Shown: one piece after another, positions 25,415 through 35,879 of the stretch
How positions within the stretch are numbered: position 1 is the first letter of the stretch
How the letters are laid out: each line of letters starts with the position of its first letter
DNA from: Cladochytrium replicatum
Lineage: Eukaryota > Chytridiomycota > Chytridiomycetes > Cladochytriales > Cladochytriaceae
DNA length: 64,000 bases
Direction of reading: 5' to 3'
NCBI GenBank assembly: GCA_025526935.1
Contig: JAHLKD010000046.1
Span: 318,118 to 382,117 of the forward strand
Notes under the pieces: generated by a model
What the model saw: the letters and a program-made list of their open reading frames with translations, nothing else
Database searches by the model: none
Told to the model about the DNA's origin: nothing
Program-made: the position numbers and the translations under genes

Positions 25415-26125
25415 ATGATGTCTGTCACTGCACAGAAACAGAAACAGGAAGTGGTCCACGAGGAGCTATACGCCGAACACGACAAACTCCCCACCGGCCG
25501 TGTGATTGCTGTAGCAGTTGATGCTTCAGGTTTGAACGAGCAGCTAATTTTTATTTTTGATATGCAGCTCTAATTCTTCATTAAAGCACATTCACTCTAT
25601 GCGTTCAACTACGCAATTGAGAATCTCGTCACCGCAAACTCTAGCGACGTAGTGTGCATCTTGAACGTCCGTGCACCAGCTCAACTTACATCGCCTGTCT
25701 TGGCTGCACCTTACGAAGACGTTACAGGTTGATTTGTTCCAATCACCATCGTGTGCATTTCTTAATAACCCACCCACGTCAACAGAATGGCTCGACAAAC
25801 TTGAGAAAGAGGCCAAAAGCGACTCTCATGACCTTCTCCGCAAGTACGGAAGCGAGGTACTCAGGCGCGGTATTCACTGCAGGGCGATTGCTCTGCGCGG
25901 AGACCCACGCGAAGAGCTCGTAACAAAGCTCGAGGAACTGAAACCCACCATTTTTGTAATTGGGAGTCGGGGAATGGGAAGTTTCAAGAGGTAAGATATC
26001 GAACGTCAGTCGTGAGAGCGACCCTCTGCTTAACATATTCCAGGGCTGTTCTTGGGAGTGTGTCGGACTTTGCTGTTCACCATGCACCTTGCCCTGTGCT
26101 AGTTGTTCGTGAAACCCGAAACTGA
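25415..26125 (+). CDS. Universal stress protein A-domain protein, copy 2
   Basis: Four exons join in phase to 180 residues: 25415-25529, 25587-25727, 25786-25990 and 26044-26125. The UspA fold is complete: VIAVAVDAS, HSLYAFNYAIENLV, VVCILNVRAP, IALRGDPREELVTKL and IFVIGSRG. The nucleotide-binding pattern is present at GSRGMGSFKRAVLGS, then CPVLVVRETRN. Intron phases and positions match the minus-strand neighbour, so the two arose by duplication in inverted orientation. Two adjacent ATGs at 25415 and 25418 are possible starts. A run rich in AATAAA-like words around 26155 probably ends the transcript. The transposon-rich region begins just beyond. Confidence 0.9.
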
Positions 26126-26355
26126 CAAGAAGAATATCATGTACCTTTATTATATATAAAAATAAATGTTCAATCATCATCGTCCAACAATCAAGGAGTG
26201 GCGCGCGCCTGCAGAGCGGAGAGCACATCACAGTTATTTCCTGCAAAATAGTTGGTTGCATTCCAAACATCTCGGCCCGTTCTGAGCAACAGAAGGTCTA
26301 TAAAAAGGGTCGTTGCTTGCTTCTTTAATTTCGAATTTTTTTTTGTCGTTCCCAC

Positions 26356-26385
26356 CTAACCCTAACTAACCCTAGCTAACCCTAT
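26356..26385 (+). repeat. Short telomere-like array, 3 x 10 bp
   Basis: Three consecutive 10-bp units read CTAACCCTAN with only the last base changing. This is a variant of the CCCTAA telomere strand. It lies just outside the last host gene before the transposon-rich region. Confidence 0.7.
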
Positions 26386-27744
26386 TGTCAAAAGTGCACT
26401 CAGACCAAATGTCCTAAATCAATAGGCACGTGTCCATAATCCACAATGCTAGACAGAAGTAGAGATACCAAGGCTAGACAGGTTGCGCCCTTCTGGGATA
26501 CATATTTTTCCCCCTTTGCTTTTGGTGCTATGGATGTGAGTGTGTGGAACAAAGATCTAAGCTGGAAAAGAGGGGATCATTTATTGAAGGATGCAGATGG
26601 GAAGTACAGAGATCAGATTTCAAGGTCACAGTAGTGGTTGTAGAGTGCACGAGCTGTCAGCGGAAGTACACACCATATGTTGTCCATGGGCTTGATTTGC
26701 CAGAGATCTGCAAATAAAGGCAGAAAGGTCAGTCCACGAGTGAAAATTTTCAATCAGCACCACAACATCTACCCACTGGTACAATTTTCAGGGCCATTTA
26801 CTGCGGGGATCTGGAGAAAAGAGACACTTGTTTTTGTCAAATTTTGACACCCTGTATCTCCGGAAATAGGGATCGTAGCGCTGTGGGGCCAACCGCATTC
26901 GACTTGCAGGGTCAAGTTCTCTGTTTGACGTAGTTCTCAGGTCCGGATCAGCAAAAAACCAGGGCTCAACATTTGACTATTTTTATGTCTCAAGCCGTGA
27001 CAGTGTCCACATGGAAAGTAGAACCCCAATGCTGTTATTGCTCAGAGGGCGCATGTGATACACCAAGCCAGTGCCACACTGATAGATAGCCTGTCTTCGC
27101 CAAAGATAGGTAGAATATCCCTGCCATCATGGCTGTGCTTGCCAAAATCTACATACCTTGCCTGTCGGTGTTTGCGCCACTTTACTGGTTTTCACTGGGG
27201 TTGCCATAAACCATCATTGTCAGGGAAGAGCCGTTGGAGCATTTGTATCGGGAAAATCTTGGAAGTGTTGCCAACTGTTCTGAAACCCTGTCACTTCTCC
27301 AGCCTTTGAATCTTGACTGTTGCCACAGTGTCATAGAATTGATGATTGAAACTCGTAAAATTGCTGAATGTCTCTGTGTCCTGGCATATACTGCTACCGT
27401 GCTCTACCCTGCGATACTGTTCGATACTGTGATGCTGGTTCAATTGCTTGATACAAATCCAAATTTGTGTCATGTGTAGTGCCTCCTAACTGATATGTCC
27501 TGTTTCTCCTGAGATCCAGAACTGTCGCCATCCACGCATTCATATAGCATGATCTGGAACATCACATCTGAAACTGTGAGCATAGGTCCCAATTGCCAGG
27601 TCAGTCATCCCCTCCTGTGTACGAGCAGAATCAAAATATCTTCTTTCAAATTTTTCCTCCATATGGTGTCTGGTTCCACGGCCTGTGGGGAAAACCATAA
27701 TCAAGCCCAGCTCAGTTTACCGCTACAAGACAAACACGGAAGGC
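26386..27744. other. Non-coding, probably decayed transposon sequence
   Basis: Open frames are short and frame-broken on both strands. One 62-codon plus-strand frame at 26446-26634 (AFGAMDVSVWNKDLSWKRGD) resembles nothing I know. No termini or repeats could be delimited. Confidence 0.4.
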
Positions 27745-27925
27745 AAGATAGTTATATAAAGGACGGTTCATCGCGAAGGGCTACTCACAGCGCAAGGGCA
27801 AAGATTTCAATGAGACAACTTCCCCTGGTAGCTCGAAAGTATGCGGATCGGATCATACTATTGCTTGTGAAGATGGTGATGCCACAGTACGAACTCCTGG
27901 ACGTCTCCAGTGTATCTGTTATGTC
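27745..27925 (+). pseudogene. Copia reverse-transcriptase fragment, frameshifted
   Basis: The plus strand encodes GRFIAKGYSQRKGKDFNETTSP, the start of Ty1/Copia reverse transcriptase, and after a one-base frame change continues as VARKYADRIILLLVKMVMPQ, matching the next motif. The flanks do not continue the domain, so this is an isolated decayed fragment. A possible ~110-bp LTR in opposite orientation (27914-28023, beginning TGTTGGATTATGG after the purine tract GGGAGGGTGG) lies next to it and belongs to another element, if real. Confidence 0.6.
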
Positions 27926-28023
27926 ATAGTGTGTATTTGTGTGTGGTTGTTAAAGTGACTGTAGGAATAAAGTCCTTTCAGGTCCATAATCCAACAAAAG
28001 TCCATTACGTCCATAATCCAACA

Positions 28024-28875
28024 CCACCCTCCCAGTCCTTTAACAACGTAAATGTTGCTAATTGAGCTGTTAAGTGGAATTGTTTGTCGCAAAAACGCGT
28101 TTGTATTAAGGCCAAAGACAACAAACACCAAAGTGCAAAAACAGGCACAGCACAGAAAGGAAGGCCAAGGAATGAAGCAGGCTCTGCTATCAATCTCCCT
28201 GACCCCGCATCCATTATATACACTTCTAAGCTTTCCCCTGAGCCCATAGAATTGCGTTAGTGGGCATCACCCCAACTCCCATCCGCGGTCGTGCCTTGGT
28301 CGATCAAGCTTGCAGGTTTGAAGAGTTTTTATAAAGCTCCGAAACTGTTTGCACAAGCGCAAGGCTCTCTATTGAAGTACTGCCCCTTATAAAGGATCTG
28401 ACGACCAATAAACAATCGCCAACACAATTTCCGGAAAGATCCTCCAAAGCAAGCCATCCACATGAATCCACCTGAACAACATGAATCCCAACTTCCACCA
28501 AAGGAAACATCCAAGTCATAGAGAAAACATGCCAACAAACATCCAACAAACAAAATTTGATGAAGCCAAACAAACATGAAATCCAACAAGGTTCACTTCA
28601 ACACACGAACCATCCCAAGAGAACTGGTGCGTGCACGAACACATCCCAGTTTGAGTCTCTGACCCCTGCAAACCCAGGTAATCAACAGTAAAGGGATTGC
28701 AAGGCGGTGCATTAGTACTTTGCCAGAGTTCATGTTTTTACCTTGTGTGCCGCTGTTTTGATAGTGACTGCCGCCTTCCCAGTGCAAACCGTCTTACTTG
28801 CCTTCCAGCAGCTGGTCGACAGTGCTGCTGCTGTCTTTCCCGCAGTATGAGAAGCAAGTCAGATCTTTTTCCGGT
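28024..28875. other. Unclassified repeat-like sequence
   Basis: Several short frames on the minus strand overlap each other in different phases. None has a recognisable domain. It forms the left flank of hAT copy 1. Confidence 0.35.
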
Positions 28876-28883
28876 GTACCCAG
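28876..28883 (+). repeat. Target-site duplication, left of hAT copy 1
   Basis: GTACCCAG directly precedes the terminus TAAGGATCGG and is repeated exactly at 31719-31726 after the other terminus. Eight bases is the duplication length known for hAT elements. Confidence 0.9.
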
Positions 28884-29084
28884 TAAGGATCGGCAGGTTT
28901 TAGGGTCTTTCAGGTCGGGTCCGGGTCCATTGACCAAATGTACCCGACCCGAGTGCCGGGTTTTCATGGAAAATTTTCGGGTCAGATCCGGGTCTGGTAT
29001 TGGGTCCAGTAGGAAAACCCTTCTCGGGTCAAAAATCAGACCCGAGTAAAACCTGATGTGATAGGGAAGCTAAAACGAAGCTAT

Positions 29085-29612
29085 TGTTCTTTCTGTCCAC
29101 GCGGACACTTTCCAAGAAGACGCAATATAAGTTTTGTATGTATCAAACAATTTGCATCACAACAGACATCGAGGCATGTATTTTCTGTCCACCCGGACAC
29201 TTTCTCAACTCATTGACGGTACTTCAGTGATCTCTATCAAGTACAACTAACCTCTCTATCAATGTTACTAGCAATAAGATTCTGTCCACCCGGACACTTT
29301 CTTAACTCATTGACGGTACTTGAGTGATCTCTATCAAGTACAACTAACATCTCTATCAATGTTACTAGCAATAAGATTCTGTCCACCCAGACACTTTCTC
29401 AACATTGACGTACTTCAGTTATCTCTACCCAATACAACTAACCTCTCTATCAATGTTACTAGCAATACGATTCTGTCCACCCGGACACTTTCTCAACTTA
29501 TTGACGGTACTTCAGTGACCTCTATCAAGTATAGCTAACCTCTCTATCAATTTTACTAGCAATAAGATTCTGTCCACCCGGACAGAATCCTCTCTATCAA
29601 TGTTACTAGCCA
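29085..29612 (+). repeat. ~95-bp tandem array of hAT copy 1
   Basis: Five to six imperfect units each carry the palindromic core TGTCCACCCGGACA, then a stretch ending in ACTCATTGACGGTACTTCAG, then a CTCTATCAATGTTACTAGCAA block. Units vary by small deletions. Confidence 0.85.
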
Positions 29613-29751
29613 GTTTCTTCCCTAGCTTATTATTATTTTCAGATCGGGTAGAAAACTATAGTGTCAGGGAAGTATTATAGCATACATTCCTGTAACATTC
29701 CGGCTAAGAACACCGGGCCAGTATCTTCCCACGACAAACAGTACAAACACC

Positions 29752-31429
29752 ATGCCTCGAACTACAAAGAACTAAGCGTTGAAACAATCCAGACCATCAT
29801 CTGAAAGAGAATCAAGTGCAGAACCTGTGACTGCACCTGAAACATCTCTGGCATCGGGTTCTGAAGTGCAAGAAGCAGAAGTTGGCCTTGATGTCAAATC
29901 GACAGATGTCAAAACGATAGCTCCTTCAAAGAAACCGGCGCGACGTGGTACTAAAGGGGATGCTGACTATTTGCTCATCGACGGACTCTGTCCTGCTTCA
30001 GACATACGACTTTGGAATCGAAAATTCAAAGCAAGCAGCCACAGCTACGACTCGGAGGACTTCATCAGCAACTGTCAAACAAATCGTGATGAATGCGGCC
30101 CAAGATTTGTTCTTCAAGGGTTGATCGACCGACTTTACTCTGACAGCAAGCTAGTTCGTCAAGCCCTGAACGAAATTCACGATGAATGCAGTGGACGAAC
30201 GGAATTCATAACAGCAGCAAACACCTATCGTATGGAGTGCTTGAAAAGCTCTTCCTTTCAGAAGGAAACAACATTTCTGGACTTTTACAGGCGGCAGGGA
30301 CACAAGTACGGCATTTACAGAGGAATGCCCGTCACTGCAAAGGTTTACGAGTTCCAAGCGACCATCAAACGAGCAGATGAGGACCGTGAAAGGACAAAAC
30401 AGGTCCTCAAACAGTCCGAACGACTGTTGAACATGACAAAAGATCTTGAAGAGACTGCAATGAACGAGAGAAGGACCCGCATTGCAGCAGAAGTGCGAGA
30501 GAAGGCTCTCATTGATGAATTGGGCAGGGCGGGTGAATTGATTCAGCACGGCGAGCACGAAGAGCTAGCAAGATTCAGGGAGATCACCGCTGCAATGGAA
30601 AGGGAGAAGCAGGCAACTTCCCAGGAGATTTCACAATGGAAATCACGTGTGACCGCTTTGGAGGGAGAGCTTGCTGCTCTGAAACAACAGGCTGGTCATT
30701 CAGAAGCTGCAGCACCTGCGGCGCCAACATCAACAGGCGGCCCAATAAGCATATCATCGGCTATCAAGGGGATTGGTAGAATTCCGAAGGTACATCAAAC
30801 CAGTTCTCCGACGAGTTCCATTGCTTAGCCTGCAGCAGCACCGTTGTACGGCTATCCTTTTGGTGAAAGAGGTCATCCAGGGTATCTGCTTCCAGATGCA
30901 TAAGATCAATGAGCTTATTTATGACCTTAAATTGCCGTCTCTTCCACCATCAATCAAGTACGTCAACGTAAACTACAAAGTCCTCTCCCGAAATGAGTTT
31001 TTACGGCCCATATTTGTTGAATCAGACAACCGCTCAAGCCGAATATCAACTTCAAGTAGCAGTTCTCGGAGCAGCCTTACTCTTCTTAGGGTGCACATTT
31101 TGCTCGGAAACTGGATACGGCACAATAATTCGCTAAGTACGTCTGCCACTATCTATCGCATGTTCAGGGCATTAGTGGATGCATATCCTTCTGAGTGGCT
31201 AAGTTTCTGGACGGCATACATCAGGCATCTTTCGTCCATAACGCTCCCTGAGGTGGATTGGAAACCTTGGAAGACAGGTTTAGCCAAGGATTTCATGCTT
31301 TCAAATGACGACATTGATTGGTTCATCAGGACTGGGTTGGCGAAGGACGTAACCAGTGGTGGATGGGACTCTGACGATATGAACCAGACACAGAAGCTGA
31401 TTTGGGCTGTTCCACCTATCAACTTGTGA
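29752..31429 (+). pseudogene. ORF1 of hAT copy 1, two disabling changes
   Basis: This is a close copy of the 560-codon ORF1 of hAT copy 2. The ATG at 29752 is followed by MPRTTKN and then a TAA stop at codon 8, where copy 2 has a sense codon. After the coiled-coil region a five-base deletion near 30820 changes frame (SPTSS then a stop), and the C-terminal third is open in another phase up to 31429. Outside these two changes the reading frame is well kept, so decay is recent. The upstream leader is shared with copy 2. Confidence 0.85.
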
Positions 31430-31718
31430 TTGTTCAGTGGAGTTTTGTTTCTTTTTATGATATTGTTTCTAAAATACACACTGTCCACACAGACACAAAG
31501 TGTTCATGTAAATATCCGTGGTCTAACTCAAAGTTCAATCAATCCTCTCCTGGGCAGCAAAAACCCGGCGGGTCAGGGTCGGGTACGGGTTTCAACCACT
31601 TCGGGTCCGGGTATTCCCTTTGTACCCGTCAGTGACCCGGCGGGTCCCCAGACAAACACGACCCGACCCAAAGGGTTTAATGCGGGTCGCCACTGAAACC
31701 CGGACCTGCCGAACCTTA

Positions 31719-31726
31719 GTACCCAG
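31719..31726 (+). repeat. Target-site duplication, right of hAT copy 1
   Basis: GTACCCAG, identical to 28876-28883. Confidence 0.9.
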
Positions 31727-32149
31727 TGACAGCCCGTTGCTGGAAGGGAAGTCGATCCTGAAGTGTGGTATTTTGGGTCTACTGTTAACAAAAGTGTTGT
31801 CATTGCCAGTGTCTGAGCCCACACAACAAAACCCGATCTAGTGGAAGGCGTTAGGCAACATACCCAGCAAGTGGAAAGAACCAAGGCTGAAGGCGCAATC
31901 AGTGTTGATCTCTGCCCGCACCTGGCAGTACTGGACCTGGCAAAAGACGCCATGCTGGGATACAGCGGCTCCAAAGGGTAGCTGCAGGGTAGTGGATTCA
32001 GACAGAGAGAAAAAGCGGCTAGAAGACATCTATCTAGTATAGTATGTGGTTGCGCTCCCCAGGATGCTATTGGTAGACGGATTGGTTGCCGGGCTGTCGT
32101 GGTGTGCATCATGATTGCGGCATAGAGAGAGATTTGGGGAATGAGTTGG
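31727..32149. other. Unclassified flank of hAT copy 1
   Basis: Joined to the sequence left of copy 1 at the duplication, this is the original insertion site. Only short open frames occur. No known domain was recognised. Confidence 0.35.
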
Positions 32150-33010
32150 GTGAATGGGACTTCCTTTCTTTTATCTAAATTGGTTCTTTATAGAAAGTTT
32201 TATTATTTTCATCTATTCAGAATTTTTGTCTTTAAAGTAACAGCGCTACCAATGTAATGTTCAAGGGTAGTAGTACAATACCACCAATAATATCCACCTT
32301 CATTGTTGAAATAAGTACGACATAACTCAGAGACCCCTTCTTTAGTAGGCGCAACAAGAAAGGCAGCGAAGTCTCCTTAGAATCGATACTGATTAGATTT
32401 ATAAGGTCGCCTATTAAAATATAACTCGTGAATATATACGATCCCTTACTCCATTATCTGCTATATTTAAACATCGTCATATTTCTTATTATTTTGTTGA
32501 AATATGTTAGGTTTTATTACTGCTGTATTATCTAATTCTACGTTCCAATATTAATATATTTTAGCAATTTTATAAAATTGCTTCGGGTAATAGAAAGGCT
32601 ATGATATTTCAATTAACAAAGCGCCAATATATGATAGAGGGCCTATAAAATTAGGTAAATAAGATAAATATGATACATATTATATATATTAAGACTAGTT
32701 TATCTGATAAAATATGGTGATAGCTTCAAATATCTTGGCCTTATTATACGTAAAATTTATTTTTAACAAATATGTGTTAAACTTCACTAATACCGATAAA
32801 ATATAATCTTCATCTAAAAGTTATAAATAATATTGTCAGCCGTAACGATGGTGCCATCCGCTTCCTTGCTTTAATATATATATATCGCAATATCATAAAA
32901 AAACGCGTGTACAATGGGAAGCCAATGAAAGCGCTCAACAATATAAAAACCAGGCCAGACTCATGGCAGCCGAGTCCAGACTAGCCAATATCATGGTATA
33001 TAAAATTAAA
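32150..33010. other. Strongly AT-rich, gene-free block
   Basis: Composition changes abruptly to a sequence dominated by A and T, including TATATATAT runs near 32680 and 32875, with no open frame above 60 codons. The flanks have ordinary composition. Possible origins are a decayed element or an organellar insertion; nothing diagnostic is visible. Confidence 0.6.
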
Positions 33011-34712
33011 TAGGACCTTTTAAGTAGAATAACATGACCACAAATCTCAAAGGTTTTGCAAAGAGCACAGATCATCCTGTACAAACCCTGCAGAGTTCAG
33101 AGGCATATTACGAGGTGACAGCATGTAGGACAAACACAGTATTATATCAGAACGCAATTGCAACAACAGCGCTCCACAGCAGGGTCAAAGCTATACGCTG
33201 TGGATGCATCCGTTCAACTTAGCAGCAACAACATCTTGCGACAATTTGCAGCACAATTGCAACAAATCTACGTTGGACACAACTGTGCTCCAGCTGAACG
33301 GTAAAATTATCCCCTCTTCTATCCAAACATCCTTCCTGTGCAGTTTCCCCATGGAACCGGTGGACCGAGGCCATACTAAGCTGACAATACCCATTCACAC
33401 CACAGGGTAAAAGCGTTACGTGAGTTTCTCAGGCATGCAAAAGTTACATGCAGCTGATAAGAAGTATTGTCAATCCCACGAAGCTCACTTTGTCTTGTTC
33501 AAAAATCTCCAGGTCAGTATTCATGCAGGCACACAAAACTAGTGACAATGTATCATGGCTGTGCTTTTCTGTCAAAAGAGCAATGCCATAAACAATGCAA
33601 CCTCCTTGATGCGTAAGCTCCCCCGATACAGCAAACTCCTAACCGATATTGGTCAGTCCACGAATGAAGATTTTGCGCACGTTCAAGAACTCGTTAAGGA
33701 TCATCAACCTTATCACATTTTCAGAAGATCTCCAGTGCTCATCGCTTTATTGAACGCCGGACTCCGCTTTCACCACATCACAGGGACAAAGCAGGACATG
33801 AGTTCAGCAGTTCAAGCAGCACTTGGACATCATTCCTTCACGATCACCATCACTGTACTCTGAGCATCTGCTTCTGCTGCATCTTGCTGATTTGACATTT
33901 GAACTTGATTCCGCAGAAACTATCTTGACCCAGCTCCAGAGGAGCGGCGAAACATCTAGCTGAGAGACAGTCCTGCGGTTGCTCAGTACATTTTCCAGAT
34001 ACTCCATCTCATCTTCATTGTTTGTGTGTCTGTTGTACCCATGCTGTCAGTAGAACATGAACTCACTGCCTCACTGTGGCATCAAAAAGAAGAAAGGTCA
34101 ATTCAAAGTTGTTGCTTGATTCTGTGTCATGAATGCTCATCTGCAACCATGATACAAAAAAAAGGGTGTCAGGAGAGTTGTGAAAAGTCTTACAGTGTTG
34201 CAACTGGGGCCAGCAGACGTGTGCGCAGGTTGGTGATGATGTGGCGCTCTGCTTTGTGGAGGATTAGGCAACCTCTCGTAGATGGGCAGATCATTCCACT
34301 TGTCGATTGTGGTGGTCTGCATTTGATTGTGTTGCTGTAATTCTGGTGGATCAAAGGTGCTGTTGTCTTCTTCTACTTCATGGTCAGAGTCGAGGAAGTG
34401 GTCACGTACAAATGCTTCATACTTCTGGTCCGATCTGACGTCATAGTGATTGTGTTTGCAGTCATTGCATGCAGTGGACGCTGTTGTGTATAACCTCATG
34501 TTGCAAACGTACTTTCACTTTGCTTGCTATGGAGGTAGTGTCTGGGTGTTTGCAATGACTGTGTATGCACGATCACTCCATGTCTCTTCAGATGCTTTGG
34601 GATGGTGACAAAGGTCCCAAGTCTGGAAGGGAGCAGACCGCTTTTGCAAATCCTGTGGGCAGCACAAGCTGTTTGTTGCATGGAAGTGCTGATGCTTGAA
34701 CAAAGTCCATGG
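33011..34712. other. Decayed repeat sequence with orphan open frames
   Basis: The stretch near 33115-33180 (GGACAAACACAG ... CAACAACAGCGCTC) resembles the N-terminal transposase region of the hAT family, so part of this is hAT debris. A 102-codon plus frame (33555-33863) and a 120-codon minus frame (34137-34499, with ACNDCKHNHYD) have no family I can name. The minus frame ending at 34496 continues KHLKRHGVIVHTQSLQTP and may be another transposon remnant cut by hAT copy 5. Confidence 0.4.
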
Positions 34713-35434
34713 TAAGGGCGGGTTTTAGGGTCTTTCGGGTCGGGTCCAGGTCCATTGACCAAATGTACCTGACCCGAATGCCGGGTTTTCATGAAAAATT
34801 TTCGGGTCGGATCCGAGTCGGGTATCAGGTCCCATAGCAAAACCCTTCTTGGGTCAAGAATGTGTCAGGGAAGCTAAAACAAAGCTATTGTTCTTTCTGT
34901 CCACACGGACACTTTCCAAGAAGACGCAGTATAAGTTTTGTATGTATCAAACAATTTGCATCACAACAGACATCGAGGCACATATTTTCTGTCCACCCGG
35001 ACACTTTCTCAACTCATTGACTGTACTTCAGTGATCTCTATCAAGTACAACTAACCTCTCTATCAATGTTACTAGCAATGAGATTCTGTCCAGACACTTT
35101 CTCAACTCATTGACGTACTTCAGTTATCCCTACCCAATACAACTAACCTCTCTATCAATGTTACTAGCAATCATGTTCTCAGTCTATTAATAACCTTATA
35201 GTAATCCTTTGCTATGCCGCCTCGACTACCTCTATAGTCTGACATGCTATCAACATCTGCGTCTGATGAAAGCATTGATGGTTGAACTGATCCAGCTGCA
35301 GGCTCCTGTCACACTGAAGAGTCAGCAAAACTAACGTCGCAGGAAGCTCTGGTGCACGCTGAGAAGCCGGGCCTACCTCGCTGGAGTGATTGGAAGAAGA
35401 TGTAGAGCTCGGCTCTCTTGTTGCCACCGTGTCC
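34713..35434 (+). mobile_element. hAT copy 5, rearranged fragment
   Basis: It begins TAAGGGCGGGTTTTAGGG, an 'end B' terminus with a four-base gap, followed by the GGGTC-rich block and about three array units up to 35170. It then joins the transposase N-terminal coding region in minus orientation (35212-35427). In copies 2 and 4 end B is followed by the transposase gene pointing away from that end, so here the fragment is inverted. No second terminus was found. Confidence 0.75.
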
Positions 35435-35579
35435 TGTTACACGTCTTAGCCAATAAAGGTTATTTGCTCATTTTTATTTTGACTCATTCCCAGGAAATCA
35501 GTTTGGCAAACAAGGGTCAGGGTTCGACTTGTACACCAGGAAGAGCACCATGGATTATGATGGGGACCTATCTAGCCTG

Positions 35580-35800
35580 TAAGGTTCGGCGGGTCCGGGT
35601 CGGGTCCGGGTTTCAGTGGCGACCCGCACCAAACCCTTTGGGTCGGGTCGTGTTTGTCTGGGGACCCGCCGGGTCACTGACGGGTACAAAGGGAATACCC
35701 GGACCCGAAGTGGTTGAAACCTGTACCCGACCCTGACCCGCCGGGTTTTTGCTGCCCAGGAGAGGATTGATTGAATTTTGAGTTAGACCACGGATATTTA
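35580..35800 (+). repeat. hAT 'end A' subterminal GGGTC/GACCC block
   Basis: After the 15-bp terminus the sequence alternates GGGTC and GACCC words (for example CCGGGTCGGGTCCGGGT), able to form several hairpins. The same block is at 31560-31718 (inverted) and 54589-54800. Confidence 0.8.
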
Positions 35801-35879
35801 CATGAACACTTTGTGTCTGTGTGGACAGTGTGTATTTTAGAAACACTATCGTAAAAAGAAACAAAACTCCACTGAGCAA

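Larger units (their letters stand above)
28884..31718 (+). mobile_element. hAT copy 1, transposase-less derivative, 2.8 kb
   Basis: The element starts TAAGGATCGGC and ends with the inverted GCCGAACCTTA, and is flanked by perfect 8-bp duplications. Order from left to right: 'end B' GGGTC-rich block (28884-29050), an array of the ~95-bp repeat (29085-29612), ORF1 in plus orientation, then the 'end A' GGGTC-rich block (31560-31718). The transposase gene seen in copy 2 is missing and the array abuts ORF1 directly. It therefore needs a transposase in trans. The intact duplication suggests a relatively recent insertion compared with the other copies. Confidence 0.92.

Noticed and set aside
29085-29612. 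CRISPR-like array of regular repeats
   Set aside because: Units are contiguous ~95-bp imperfect tandem repeats without unique spacers, in a eukaryotic hAT element, with related arrays in all copies.
31573-32112. 179-codon minus-strand frame at the edge of hAT copy 1
   Set aside because: It crosses the transposon terminus and target duplication, so it arose by the insertion. No domain is visible.
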